A stretch of DNA of 7,685 nt from Emcibacter sp. (GTDB lineage Bacteria; Pseudomonadota; Alphaproteobacteria; Sphingomonadales; Emcibacteraceae), in the NCBI GenBank assembly GCA_021647465.1, contig JAKIUQ010000034.1, positions 1 through 7,685 on the forward strand, written 5' to 3'. Position numbers and translations under genes: made by a program. The notes under the pieces are model-generated. The model did not search any database and was not told the origin of the DNA. It worked only from the letters and a program-made list of their open reading frames with translations. Each line of letters opens with the position of its first letter. The first letter of the stretch is position 1. Shown in pieces: positions 1 to 5,267 of the stretch.

Positions 1-127
1 GAGAACACCAATGCAGACTTTGATTGATGGAAAACTAATCTGGATGGACAAATTTGTAGACCAAATTTAACCTGACAGTCACCAGCTGAGAAATCGGTAA
101 CTGTCAGATAGAGTCTGAACTATTACA
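1..127 (+). mobile_element. 3' end of an IS481-like insertion sequence
   Basis: This is the right end of an insertion sequence entering from the left edge. It contains the last 22 codons of a transposase (2-70), then a short non-coding tail. The tail has an 8-bp perfect inverted repeat, CTGACAGT at 72-79 and ACTGTCAG at 100-107. The element probably ends at TACA (about 127), because IS481-family elements usually end in TGT...ACA. The exact boundary is inferred, since the other end is outside the window. The flanking gene's stop codon starts three bases beyond this presumed end. Confidence 0.6.
2..70 (+). CDS. C-terminus of IS481-family transposase (partial)
   Basis: The frame is open from the window edge to TAA at 68-70 and encodes 22 residues beginning RTPMQTLIDGK. 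In IS481-family DDE transposases, a stretch of the form GRTPMQTxxDGK followed by a charged W/K-rich end is the usual C-terminus, after the catalytic rve core. No catalytic residue is inside the window, so the call rests on this short tail and on the IS-like non-coding end after it. It could belong to a related integrase-core transposase. Whether the element is intact cannot be judged here. Confidence 0.6.
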   Translation, partial: RTPMQTLIDGKLIWMDKFVDQI

Positions 128-129
128 GA

Positions 130-423
130 TTATCTGTGATAGATATTTTGTTGATGATAGTTGTCGTTGCGTAATCCTTCGAGGAAATCATCATCATATC
201 GTTGGTCAAGGTCGAGTTGTCTGTCAAGTCTGGCATCAAAAGGGTTCTCGGGTGGCATTATGCCGTCACCGCCATTAAACACATTGTCAGTTATCCTGAT
301 ATCATGATTATTTGAATTTAATCTGTTTGTTCTTACAATCAGCATTCCAACCCCGATGATCCATAGCAGGGGGAGGATGAAAACAACGCCGAATGGCACA
401 TTGAGGGTTGTCAGAAAATCCAT
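130..423 (-). CDS. Small single-pass membrane protein, unknown function
   Basis: A 97-residue protein that I do not recognise. Residues about 10-30 form one strongly hydrophobic segment followed by RTNR, so by the positive-inside rule the tail should be cytoplasmic. The rest (about 35-97) is polar and Asn/Asp-rich, with an acidic run DLDQRYDDDF near 71-80, and looks largely disordered. There is no signal-peptidase site. It starts 32 bp after the stop of the SEC-C protein gene on the same strand, which suggests co-transcription, although no good Shine-Dalgarno sequence precedes the ATG. The stop codon is almost at the border of the left IS, so the C-terminus may have been remodelled by that insertion. 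The hydrophobic segment supports a real gene; the function is open. Confidence 0.6.
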   Translation of the reverse strand: MDFLTTLNVPFGVVFILPLLWIIGVGMLIVRTNRLNSNNHDIRITDNVFNGGDGIMPPENPFDARLDRQLDLDQRYDDDFLEGLRNDNYHQQNIYHR

Positions 424-455
424 TGTTAATCAGACTTGTTTGAGTGTGATGCCAA

Positions 456-1133
456 TTATTGCAAACAACATTTCTTGAACTTTTTACCAGACCCGCAGGG
501 GCAGGGGTCGTTTCTTCCTGTTTTTGGCCCCTCTGTTTTAGAATTGGGATGATTATCATTTGAATTGGATGGCAGAGCTGATTGTTTTCGGTAGTTGTGT
601 AACTGCATGACAGATTCCGGAATGAGATCAGCAGCGGCTTCTTCCAGACCGCCATCAAGGTCCATCGCTTTGAATTCATCATCGGCCCTGACGATTTCAC
701 GCAGACGTGTTAGGATAAAGACAGATCTTTGAAGGTCCCGATTATCATTATCGGCAAAAGACAGCCAGTCATCCGCCCGCAAGTGAATGGCCCGAAAAAA
801 ACCTTCCAGCCAGATTTCCCAGAAAGGGCTACCATCATTGTCCCGGTCATAAATGGGCCTGTATTTTCCCCTGTCCAGTGCATGGAGGGTATCATTATAA
901 TAACTCATCAGAATACTCATGATATTCTGGGCCTGTTCCTCATTATCAAAGACCGGTTCCTCACCGGCCCAGATTACAGGAATCCATTCGCTCGGCATAA
1001 TCAGAGCCGGGCAGACAGCGATGCCGGCCATAAATCCATCCAGTTCGCAAAGCAGCATGCTGTTCTCACTGACCGCATCGCTAAAGAGGAACTTTTCCAG
1101 CTCTTTCAATTTTTTGGGTATTTTAAAGGTCAT
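456..1133 (-). CDS. UPF0149/YecA-like protein with C-terminal SEC-C zinc motif
   Basis: A 225-residue protein of the UPF0149 (YgfB/YecA) family. The helical N-terminal domain carries the family hallmark around residues 28-60 (LCELDGFMAGIAVCP, then MPSEWIPVIW) and continues with FWEIWLEGF at about 104-112. After a polar Asn/Ser-rich linker (about 185-206) comes a SEC-C motif, GRNDPCPCGSGKKFKKCC, with putative zinc ligands C211, C213, C222 and C223. SEC-C motifs also occur at the SecA C-terminus and bind zinc and SecB or ribosomes; here a cytosolic protein- or ribosome-binding role is inference. The length is normal and the gene looks intact. It begins 42 bp after the vapC stop on the same strand and precedes the small membrane protein. 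The Shine-Dalgarno signal is weak. Family assignment is firm, molecular function is not. Confidence 0.9.
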   Translation of the reverse strand: MTFKIPKKLKELEKFLFSDAVSENSMLLCELDGFMAGIAVCPALIMPSEWIPVIWAGEEPVFDNEEQAQNIMSILMSYYNDTLHALDRGKYRPIYDRDNDGSPFWEIWLEGFFRAIHLRADDWLSFADNDNRDLQRSVFILTRLREIVRADDEFKAMDLDGGLEEAAADLIPESVMQLHNYRKQSALPSNSNDNHPNSKTEGPKTGRNDPCPCGSGKKFKKCCLQ

Positions 1134-1175
1134 TTCGTTGGTCTCTGTGTTTTGTCTGCTCTTCCCGGGGCGAAA

Positions 1176-1580
1176 TTATGCCCTGAGCCAGTTTTCAACA
1201 ATCAGGCCATCCACACGCCGAAACTCTTTTTCATTATCTGTTACGATGATCAGTCCGGCACTTCGGGCGTGACCAGCAATCAGAGTGTCACAGGGTCCAA
1301 TGGGCGTTCCCTGTTTTTCGAGATGGCCGCGTATTTCTCCGGAATGGACAGCTGCCGCCTCGTCAAACTCGATAACAGGCAGATTGGCCAGCAGCGCGTG
1401 AAGCAAGGCCTGGCTCTTAACGCGCATTCTGGATTTTTCCACACCTGTTTGCAGTTCATACAGGGTGATTGAGGACATGCAGAGGCCGGGGGCCTCTTCA
1501 TTGCATCGGTTCTGAAGCTTTTGGGCTCTGCCCTTAAGCAGGGCAATACAAATATTCGTGTCCAGCATATAGCGTAGCAT
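1176..1580 (-). CDS. vapC: VapC-type PIN-domain toxin ribonuclease
   Basis: A 134-residue PIN-domain protein, the usual VapC length. The four acidic residues of the Mg2+-dependent RNase centre are visible: D7 (in YMLDTNI), E42 (in LYELQTG), D98 (in GPCDTLIAGHA) and D115 (in VTDN). Known VapC toxins cleave initiator tRNA or other RNAs and are neutralised by the cognate VapB; the target here is unknown. The ATG overlaps the vapB stop codon by one base (TGATG), the tight coupling typical of antitoxin-toxin operons. C97 stands where relatives have various residues and is unlikely to matter. No frameshift or missing catalytic residue is seen, so the toxin is probably active. The SEC-C protein gene follows 42 bp later. 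Confidence 0.93.
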   Translation of the reverse strand: MLRYMLDTNICIALLKGRAQKLQNRCNEEAPGLCMSSITLYELQTGVEKSRMRVKSQALLHALLANLPVIEFDEAAAVHSGEIRGHLEKQGTPIGPCDTLIAGHARSAGLIIVTDNEKEFRRVDGLIVENWLRA

Positions 1581-1819
1581 CAGATGTCTTCTCTTTTCTG
1601 AAAAGAACCCTGATCACGTTCGGGCATAAAATTCTCATCAAGTTTTTCCAATGCGAAAAAACTGTCCCACGAACTCCCGGCGGGAGAGATGATGAGGCTC
1701 TGGCCCGCACGTTGGAGAATAACTTCCTTGGTTCCTTCGGGAAACCGCATAGCCGCAGGTATTCTTACAGCTTCACTTCTGCCAGACATAAAGAGTGATG
1801 ATTTAGCAATATTTTCCAT
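1580..1819 (-). CDS. vapB: VapB-type antitoxin (AbrB-like swapped-hairpin)
   Basis: A 79-residue antitoxin. Residues about 6-48 give the SpoVT/AbrB-type DNA-binding fold characteristic of VapB, with the family pattern SLFMSGRSEAVRIPAAMRF. The C-terminal part (about 50-79, FFALEKLDENFMPERDQ) is the extended segment that in relatives wraps around VapC and blocks the active site. The start is supported by an AAGGTG Shine-Dalgarno sequence five bases before the ATG. It is the first gene of the vapB-vapC unit. The region upstream has a plausible promoter embedded in ATAATACAAT-type repeats, consistent with the autorepression known for VapBC complexes. Confidence 0.92.
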   Translation of the reverse strand: MENIAKSSLFMSGRSEAVRIPAAMRFPEGTKEVILQRAGQSLIISPAGSSWDSFFALEKLDENFMPERDQGSFQKREDI

Positions 1820-1834
1820 TATAGCACCTTTGAA

Positions 1835-1892
1835 ATTGTATTATGCAACAAGTATAACACAAATCACTAATAATACAATGATATAATACATT
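1835..1892 (-). promoter_or_regulatory. vapBC promoter with repeated operator half-sites
   Basis: On the minus strand a -35-like TTGTAT (1873-1878) and a -10-like TATACT (1851-1856) are separated by 16 bases. The decamer ATTGTATTAT at 1835-1844 is the exact reverse complement of ATAATACAAT at 1870-1879. A third copy, ATAATACATT (9 of 10), lies at 1883-1892, 13 bases further on in direct orientation. One half-site covers the -35 and another lies near the expected transcription start, so a bound VapBC complex could block the promoter. The repeats are observed; the operator role is inferred from VapBC systems. Confidence 0.6.
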
Positions 1893-1931
1893 TTGAAAAT
1901 TGTAATTGACTGATCGTTTGCCGGCCTTACA

Positions 1932-2189
1932 TTATCTATAATGAAACCTTGCCTGAGCAATAAGAATAGATTTATCCACATATTTATAGATCAGGCGGTC
2001 ACTCTGGCTGATCCTTCTTGACCAATAACCAGTCCAGTTATGTTTAAGAGGTTCCGGTTTGCCAAGGCCGGCATAGGGTGTTCTTTTGATATCCTTGATC
2101 AGATTATTAATCCGCTTGACCGTCTTTTTGTCATTTTCCTGCCAATAGAGATAATCATCCCAGGCATTTTGACTCCAGATAAGTTTCAT
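1932..2189 (-). CDS. yoeB: YoeB-type toxin (ribosome-dependent mRNA interferase)
   Basis: An 85-residue protein very close to Escherichia coli YoeB along its length, with MKLIWSxxxWDDYLYWQ at the start and GKPEPLKH in the middle. The residues implicated in catalysis are present in the same register: E46, R65, H83 and Y84. YoeB has a RelE-like microbial RNase fold and cleaves mRNA in the ribosomal A site. The ATG overlaps the yefM stop by ATGA, so translation is coupled to the antitoxin. One extra arginine follows the usual terminal HY. It appears intact and functional. About 110 bp separate its stop from vapB on the same strand, and no clear terminator was seen between them. Confidence 0.96.
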   Translation of the reverse strand: MKLIWSQNAWDDYLYWQENDKKTVKRINNLIKDIKRTPYAGLGKPEPLKHNWTGYWSRRISQSDRLIYKYVDKSILIAQARFHYR

Positions 2190-2440
2190 GCATCATGCAA
2201 ACTATGTTCGGTACCACCGCCCGCATCCAGTTCAGAAATGCTCTCACTCAGACGGGCCGCATTGACGGGGCTGGAGAGCAAATGCAGTGTTTCTTCGAGG
2301 GCGTCGAAATCAGCCTTGCTCATGACCACGACATCATCTCCTGATTTCTGGGTGACATGAACCGTTGTGTGATCGGCATTTACTGTTTTCATGAGGTTGG
2401 CAAAACTTTGCCGCGCCCGGGTATATGTCATAACTTCCAT
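2186..2440 (-). CDS. yefM: YefM-type antitoxin (Phd/YefM family)
   Basis: An 84-residue antitoxin. The N-terminal domain (about 1-55) has the Phd/YefM pattern, with YTRARQSFANLMKTV and later VVVMSKADFDALEET. The C-terminal stretch LLSSPVNAARLSESI is the toxin-binding motif corresponding to LLRSPANARRL in E. coli YefM. It neutralises YoeB and, in studied systems, represses its own operon with YoeB as corepressor. An AAAGGA Shine-Dalgarno sequence seven bases upstream supports the ATG. A TGTACA-containing palindrome lies about 30 bp upstream. It is divergent from the ribbon-helix-helix gene that starts at 2620. Confidence 0.95.
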   Translation of the reverse strand: MEVMTYTRARQSFANLMKTVNADHTTVHVTQKSGDDVVVMSKADFDALEETLHLLSSPVNAARLSESISELDAGGGTEHSLHDA

Positions 2441-2460
2441 TGTTCTATCCTTTATTATTC

Positions 2461-2490
2461 ATAATATAGTACATGTACAGAAAGTAGTAC
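2461..2490 (-). promoter_or_regulatory. yefM-yoeB operator and -10 region
   Basis: GTACATGTAC at 2469-2478 is a perfect 10-bp palindrome that contains the hexamer TGTACA (2474-2479). A further GTAC core lies at 2487-2490. YefM of E. coli recognises palindromes with a TGTACA core next to the -10 of its own promoter. Here a -10-like TATTAT (2461-2466, minus strand) sits directly beside the palindrome, the same arrangement. No convincing -35 hexamer was found. The sequence match is direct; binding is inferred by homology. Confidence 0.6.
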
Positions 2491-2538
2491 GCAAGGGATT
2501 TTTTCTTTGCTTTACTGATGGGAATTTATTTGTTCCTA

Positions 2539-2559
2539 TGCTACAATAGCGTAAGTACG
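2539..2559 (+). promoter_or_regulatory. Extended -10 promoter of the rightward DNA-binding genes
   Basis: TGCTACAAT at 2539-2547 is a good extended -10 element (TGnTAtaAT type) without an obvious -35. The expected start near 2554 falls inside the small inverted repeat CGTA-AG-TACG (2550-2559), which could serve for autoregulation by the ribbon-helix-helix protein encoded downstream. The element is seen in sequence; its activity and the operator role are inferred. Confidence 0.4.
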
Positions 2560-2619
2560 GAAGATACCATTCAATAGATAGCGGCGCCACATCTGTAAAC
2601 TCAAAACAAGGTGTGTATT

Positions 2620-2916
2620 ATGAAAAAACAATGTCGCATTAATCTCAGGCTTTCAGATATTCAATACCGGGAAGTGGACCGGCGGGCGACCTACGCTGGT
2701 CTGCCAACAGCAGAATATATTCGCTCGCTTATTCAGCGGGATATTTCTACTAATACGGATGAAGTCATCAGGCGATTGGCACGCATGATAATATTTTCTT
2801 CGGTGGCCATGCGTCATCTCTACACCAAGATTGACCATGAAGGTGAATTAAGTGTTGTGAAGCAGGAAGCAGATCGATTAATTGCCAAATTGGGGGTGGT
2901 TAATACGGATGACTAA
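2620..2916 (+). CDS. Ribbon-helix-helix protein, possible mobilization accessory factor
   Basis: A 98-residue basic protein. Residues about 3-40 follow the ribbon-helix-helix pattern: a short strand (CRINLRLS), a helix (DIQYREVDRRATYAG), a turn and a second helix (PTAEYIRSLIQRDI). This arrangement is common in MobC/relaxosome accessory proteins and some plasmid repressors. The remainder (about 45-98) is helical with no recognised motif. ATG 2620 is preferred over an upstream GTG at 2611 because AAGGTG (2608-2613) is six bases before it. Its stop overlaps the next gene's start by eight bases, so the two are coupled. DNA binding is well supported; a role in conjugation is inference, since no relaxase gene is present. 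Confidence 0.75.
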   Translation: MKKQCRINLRLSDIQYREVDRRATYAGLPTAEYIRSLIQRDISTNTDEVIRRLARMIIFSSVAMRHLYTKIDHEGELSVVKQEADRLIAKLGVVNTDD

Positions 2917-3151
2917 GAAAAGCCTGTCGGATCAAACACGGGCAAAAAATCCCGCTGAATTGCACATAAGTCCCTTTATGAATACGTTTCAGGCGGCGGA
3001 GTATTTACTGCTGAGCTCTAAAACGTTAGAGAAAATGCGCTGGTTTGGCAATGGCCCACGCTACCGCAAGCATGCCGCAAATGTTGTGTATCATATTGAT
3101 GATTTGAAAACATGGTCCGCCAGTACGCAACGCAATTCGACCTCTGAATAA
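2909..3151 (+). CDS. AlpA/excisionase-like helix-turn-helix DNA-binding protein
   Basis: An 80-residue protein with a winged HTH of the MerR/excisionase (HTH_17) type at residues about 24-68. The pattern is MNTFQAAEYLLLSSKTLEKMR, here read as helix-turn-helix, then GNGPRYRKHA and VVYHIDDLKTW as the wing. In such proteins the final D-L-x-x-W packs on the domain. Relatives act as recombination directionality factors or as regulators in integrative and conjugative elements. ATG 2909 is chosen over a TTG nine codons upstream; a G-rich GGGGGTGG lies nine bases before it. It overlaps the preceding gene by eight bases. It is a candidate excisionase for the truncated integrase at 5268-6236, but that pairing is inference. 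Confidence 0.8.
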   Translation: MTKKSLSDQTRAKNPAELHISPFMNTFQAAEYLLLSSKTLEKMRWFGNGPRYRKHAANVVYHIDDLKTWSASTQRNSTSE

Positions 3152-3260
3152 TGCCATTTTGAGGAAGGCGTCCTGATACTGGTAAATCTTATTTTGCAGG
3201 CGGGATTTTACTGGTCGGTTTTAATGTGTGGCAATGCTTTTTCTAAAGATTCACGCATGC

Positions 3261-3285
3261 GGGTAGAAAAATACCTCTTTTTTTT
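3261..3285 (+). terminator. Weak candidate intrinsic terminator
   Basis: GGGTA (3261-3265) can pair with TACCT (3272-3276) around a six-base A-rich loop, and eight T residues follow at 3278-3285. It lies about 110 bp after the HTH gene and would end rightward transcription before the converging gene. The stem is only five pairs including one G-T, so efficiency is doubtful. A perfect CGCATGCG palindrome overlaps its left edge (3254-3261). The remainder of 3152-3297 holds no supported gene. Confidence 0.3.
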
Positions 3286-3297
3286 GATGCTGGCATG

Positions 3298-3612
3298 TTA
3301 AGCGTTTTTGTCCGCTAATTGCTCAGTTGCAAAGATACGGCCACTGGCTTTTGCTTCTTCGCAAGAGGTTGGGACAAATTTGCTTTCATCAGCCAGACTA
3401 CCAGGTAAAAGATGCTGCCAGATGACGGTTAGATGATCGTCAAAGCCTGGCTCAGACTGTAAATCCTTGCGGATTAAATCACAGATATAATCACTTGAAT
3501 CCGCATAAAGTCTATGGGGACCAGTGCGTAATTCCACTTGCCGCATTAAGGTATCGGGCAAACATACCTGAACGCGAGTTGTTTTTTTGCCTTTTGTTTG
3601 TGCCTTGCCCAT
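3298..3612 (-). CDS. Orphan ribbon-helix-helix (ParD/CopG-like) protein
   Basis: A 104-residue protein with a basic N-terminus (MGKAQTKGKK) followed by a ribbon-helix-helix at about 12-52: strand RVQVCLPD, helix LMRQVELRTG, helix SSDYICDLIRKDL. This resembles ParD-type antitoxins and CopG-like repressors. The C-terminal half (about 55-104) has no recognised motif. A Shine-Dalgarno-like AAAGGAA (3621-3627) precedes the ATG. No toxin gene is adjacent: downstream there is only about 145 bp of non-coding DNA, and upstream on the same strand lies the ATPase gene, 110 bp away. A small TTGTC/GACAA inverted repeat at 3650-3666 is a possible self-operator. It could be an orphan antitoxin or an element regulator; the sequence does not decide. 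Confidence 0.65.
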   Translation of the reverse strand: MGKAQTKGKKTTRVQVCLPDTLMRQVELRTGPHRLYADSSDYICDLIRKDLQSEPGFDDHLTVIWQHLLPGSLADESKFVPTSCEEAKASGRIFATEQLADKNA

Positions 3613-3722
3613 ATTTAAGATTCCTTTGCACTGTTTTCATCACTGAAGGTTGTCATAACAAGACAAGTTTACATAGCATATGGTCTTACAGAATTCCGCT
3701 TTCTGGAATAGAATTTTCATTC

Positions 3723-5045
3723 TTACAAAGGGAAACGTCCAGATAGATAGAGAGGATAATTATGCATGGCGCTCTGTTGATCTATTTTAAAATTACGTGC
3801 GCTAATTCGGGTGCGGTAGGGTGAGCCATATTTTTGAGCAAAAACATTCAGGCTCTTTAACTTTCCGGATTTTCCAGACTTGACTTCAATGGGTAAAACC
3901 TGACCTTCCCTTTCCACCATAAATTCAATTTCGGCGGTGTTGCTCATCCAGCAATAAAGAGTTTTACCGTCAATTTGCCTTAATTCTTGTGCAACATAAT
4001 TTTCACAAAAAGCCCCTTTAAAAGTCGAAAAAAGTTCAGTTTCCATATAGAGAGCGGCTGGCGATAATTGGGCCAGAGCCCCCAGCAAGCCAGTGTCGAA
4101 GAAATATAGCTTGAAGCGGTTTTCTTTAGTGAATGCGGAGAAGGGTAGTTCGCCGCTGTTGGTAATGGGTACTTTGATAATGAGCCCTGCGCCTTCAAGC
4201 CAGTCAATGGCACTTTGCAAATTGGAATAACGTCCGCCAGGCATTGCTTTTGAGGCCACAAATTTTTTATTTTCCCGGGCCAATTGCGCGGGTATTGCGG
4301 AAAAAACCGCTAGAATACGACTAGACCTGACATTGTCCGCATACTTGGCGAAGTCACGCACATAAGCATCAAGTAAATCCAGTTGTAACTTACGTACCTG
4401 TTCGAATGCTTCACGGCGATGTGCCCGCTGTTGCCGGTAAATGCCAACGACTTCGGGCAAGCCTCCGACGATAAAATATTCTTTTAGCAGGCCCAGTAGA
4501 TTATTGTGAATAGCTTCCGGGATCCGGGTTTGTGGTTCGACCTTCTGCAGGTAGGCAAGTAACCGTGTTTCACCAATAGCTCCCAGAAATTCTTCAAAAG
4601 ACAGGGGATAAAGATCTACAAATGTAGCTTTGCCAACGGGAAAGGGTTCTTCGCTGTGCACAACCCCCAAGAGTGAGCCGGCACAACAAATCGCCAGTTC
4701 AGGCATTTTTTCGCAAAAATATTTAAGACTGGTCAGCGCGCGCGGGCAATCCTGTATTTCATCGAATATCACCAGGTCATTCTGGAGGTCAATACTGCAA
4801 TCAAGGAGTATTTCGATCGATTCAATCAGAGATTTTGGTGATAGGGGGCCATCGAACAGGCTGCCAAGTTCCGGGTTCTCCTGAAAATTAAGCATATGAC
4901 AGGCCGCGAAATTCTGTTTGCCAAAGCTTGCCAAGGCATGGGATTTGCCAACTTGTCGGGCACCTCTAAGAATCAAGGGCTTGCGTGAGGGTGATGCTTG
5001 CCAGGATAGTAAGGTGGCGTAGATGTTGCGGTGTATTGCTTCCAT
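3723..5045 (-). CDS. AAA-family ATPase with DUF4143 C-terminal domain
   Basis: A 440-residue ATP-binding protein of the AAA/DUF4143 family. The N-terminal P-loop domain shows Walker A GARQVGKS at 28-35, Walker B LVIFDEIQD at 91-99 and a sensor-like CAGSLLGV at 121-128. A helical/winged-helix region follows (about 240-300), then DUF4143 with FKGAFCENYVAQEL (342-355). Near the C-terminus, AEIEFMVE (371-378) and LPIEVKSGKSGK (384-395) form a PD-(D/E)xK-nuclease-like pattern with E387 and K389. The family is widespread in bacteria and mostly uncharacterised. Full length with no frameshift. There is no Shine-Dalgarno sequence; instead a near-consensus promoter stands directly before the ATG. The ribbon-helix-helix gene follows after 110 bp. 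ATPase assignment is firm; cellular role is unknown. Confidence 0.92.
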   Translation of the reverse strand: MEAIHRNIYATLLSWQASPSRKPLILRGARQVGKSHALASFGKQNFAACHMLNFQENPELGSLFDGPLSPKSLIESIEILLDCSIDLQNDLVIFDEIQDCPRALTSLKYFCEKMPELAICCAGSLLGVVHSEEPFPVGKATFVDLYPLSFEEFLGAIGETRLLAYLQKVEPQTRIPEAIHNNLLGLLKEYFIVGGLPEVVGIYRQQRAHRREAFEQVRKLQLDLLDAYVRDFAKYADNVRSSRILAVFSAIPAQLARENKKFVASKAMPGGRYSNLQSAIDWLEGAGLIIKVPITNSGELPFSAFTKENRFKLYFFDTGLLGALAQLSPAALYMETELFSTFKGAFCENYVAQELRQIDGKTLYCWMSNTAEIEFMVEREGQVLPIEVKSGKSGKLKSLNVFAQKYGSPYRTRISARNFKIDQQSAMHNYPLYLSGRFPL

Positions 5046-5053
5046 AATAATTT

Positions 5054-5081
5054 ATTATAACAAATAACACACCAAGATCAA
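5054..5081 (-). promoter_or_regulatory. Promoter of the AAA ATPase gene, probably leaderless
   Basis: On the minus strand, a perfect -10 TATAAT (5054-5059) is preceded after 16 bases by TTGATC (5076-5081), which matches four of six positions of the -35 consensus. Only eight bases separate the -10 from the start codon at 5045, so the first transcribed base should be at or within a few bases of the A of ATG. No ribosome binding site fits in that gap. The promoter is read directly from sequence; leaderless translation is inferred. Confidence 0.6.
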
Positions 5082-5082
5082 T

Positions 5083-5134
5083 ATTTATTCATATCAATTA
5101 ATGGTAATTATAGCAAATTATCATATGAATAAAT
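5083..5134. repeat. 12-bp perfect inverted repeat upstream of the ATPase promoter
   Basis: ATTTATTCATAT (5083-5094) and ATATGAATAAAT (5123-5134) are exact reverse complements separated by 28 AT-rich bases. The left arm begins two bases from the -35 hexamer of the ATPase promoter, a suitable place for a dimeric regulator to act. The surrounding 5135-5267 is AT-rich non-coding DNA with no supported gene. Confidence 0.6.
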
Positions 5135-5267
5135 GATGATTTTGACAAAATAGCTTTAACCATTACATGTATCAGGAAACGTTACAGCAAGATATTTTTA
5201 GACCCATGCTGAAATTTTTTAGTCTTTTTGCCGAAATTCTTATGATTAAGCATATCACCAGCCTTTC

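Noticed and set aside
72..107. CTGACAGT/ACTGTCAG hairpin as an intrinsic terminator
   Set aside because: The loop is 20 bases, no T-run follows, and the repeat is better explained as part of the IS end.
308..700. 130-codon minus-strand open frame
   Set aside because: It overlaps the SEC-C protein and membrane protein genes in another frame, and its composition looks random.
729..1472. 247-codon plus-strand open frame
   Set aside because: It lies antisense across vapC and the SEC-C protein gene, both of which have clear family motifs. Its own translation has no recognisable domain and no ribosome binding site.
3692..3711. ATTCC/GGAAT hairpin between the ATPase and ribbon-helix-helix genes as a terminator
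   Set aside because: The stem is only five pairs and there is no T-run on the minus strand, so it does not support termination.
5142..5169. Plus-strand TTGACA followed by TACATG as a promoter
   Set aside because: The -35 is perfect, but the -10 matches only three of six positions and no rightward gene follows; transcription would run antisense into the integrase.
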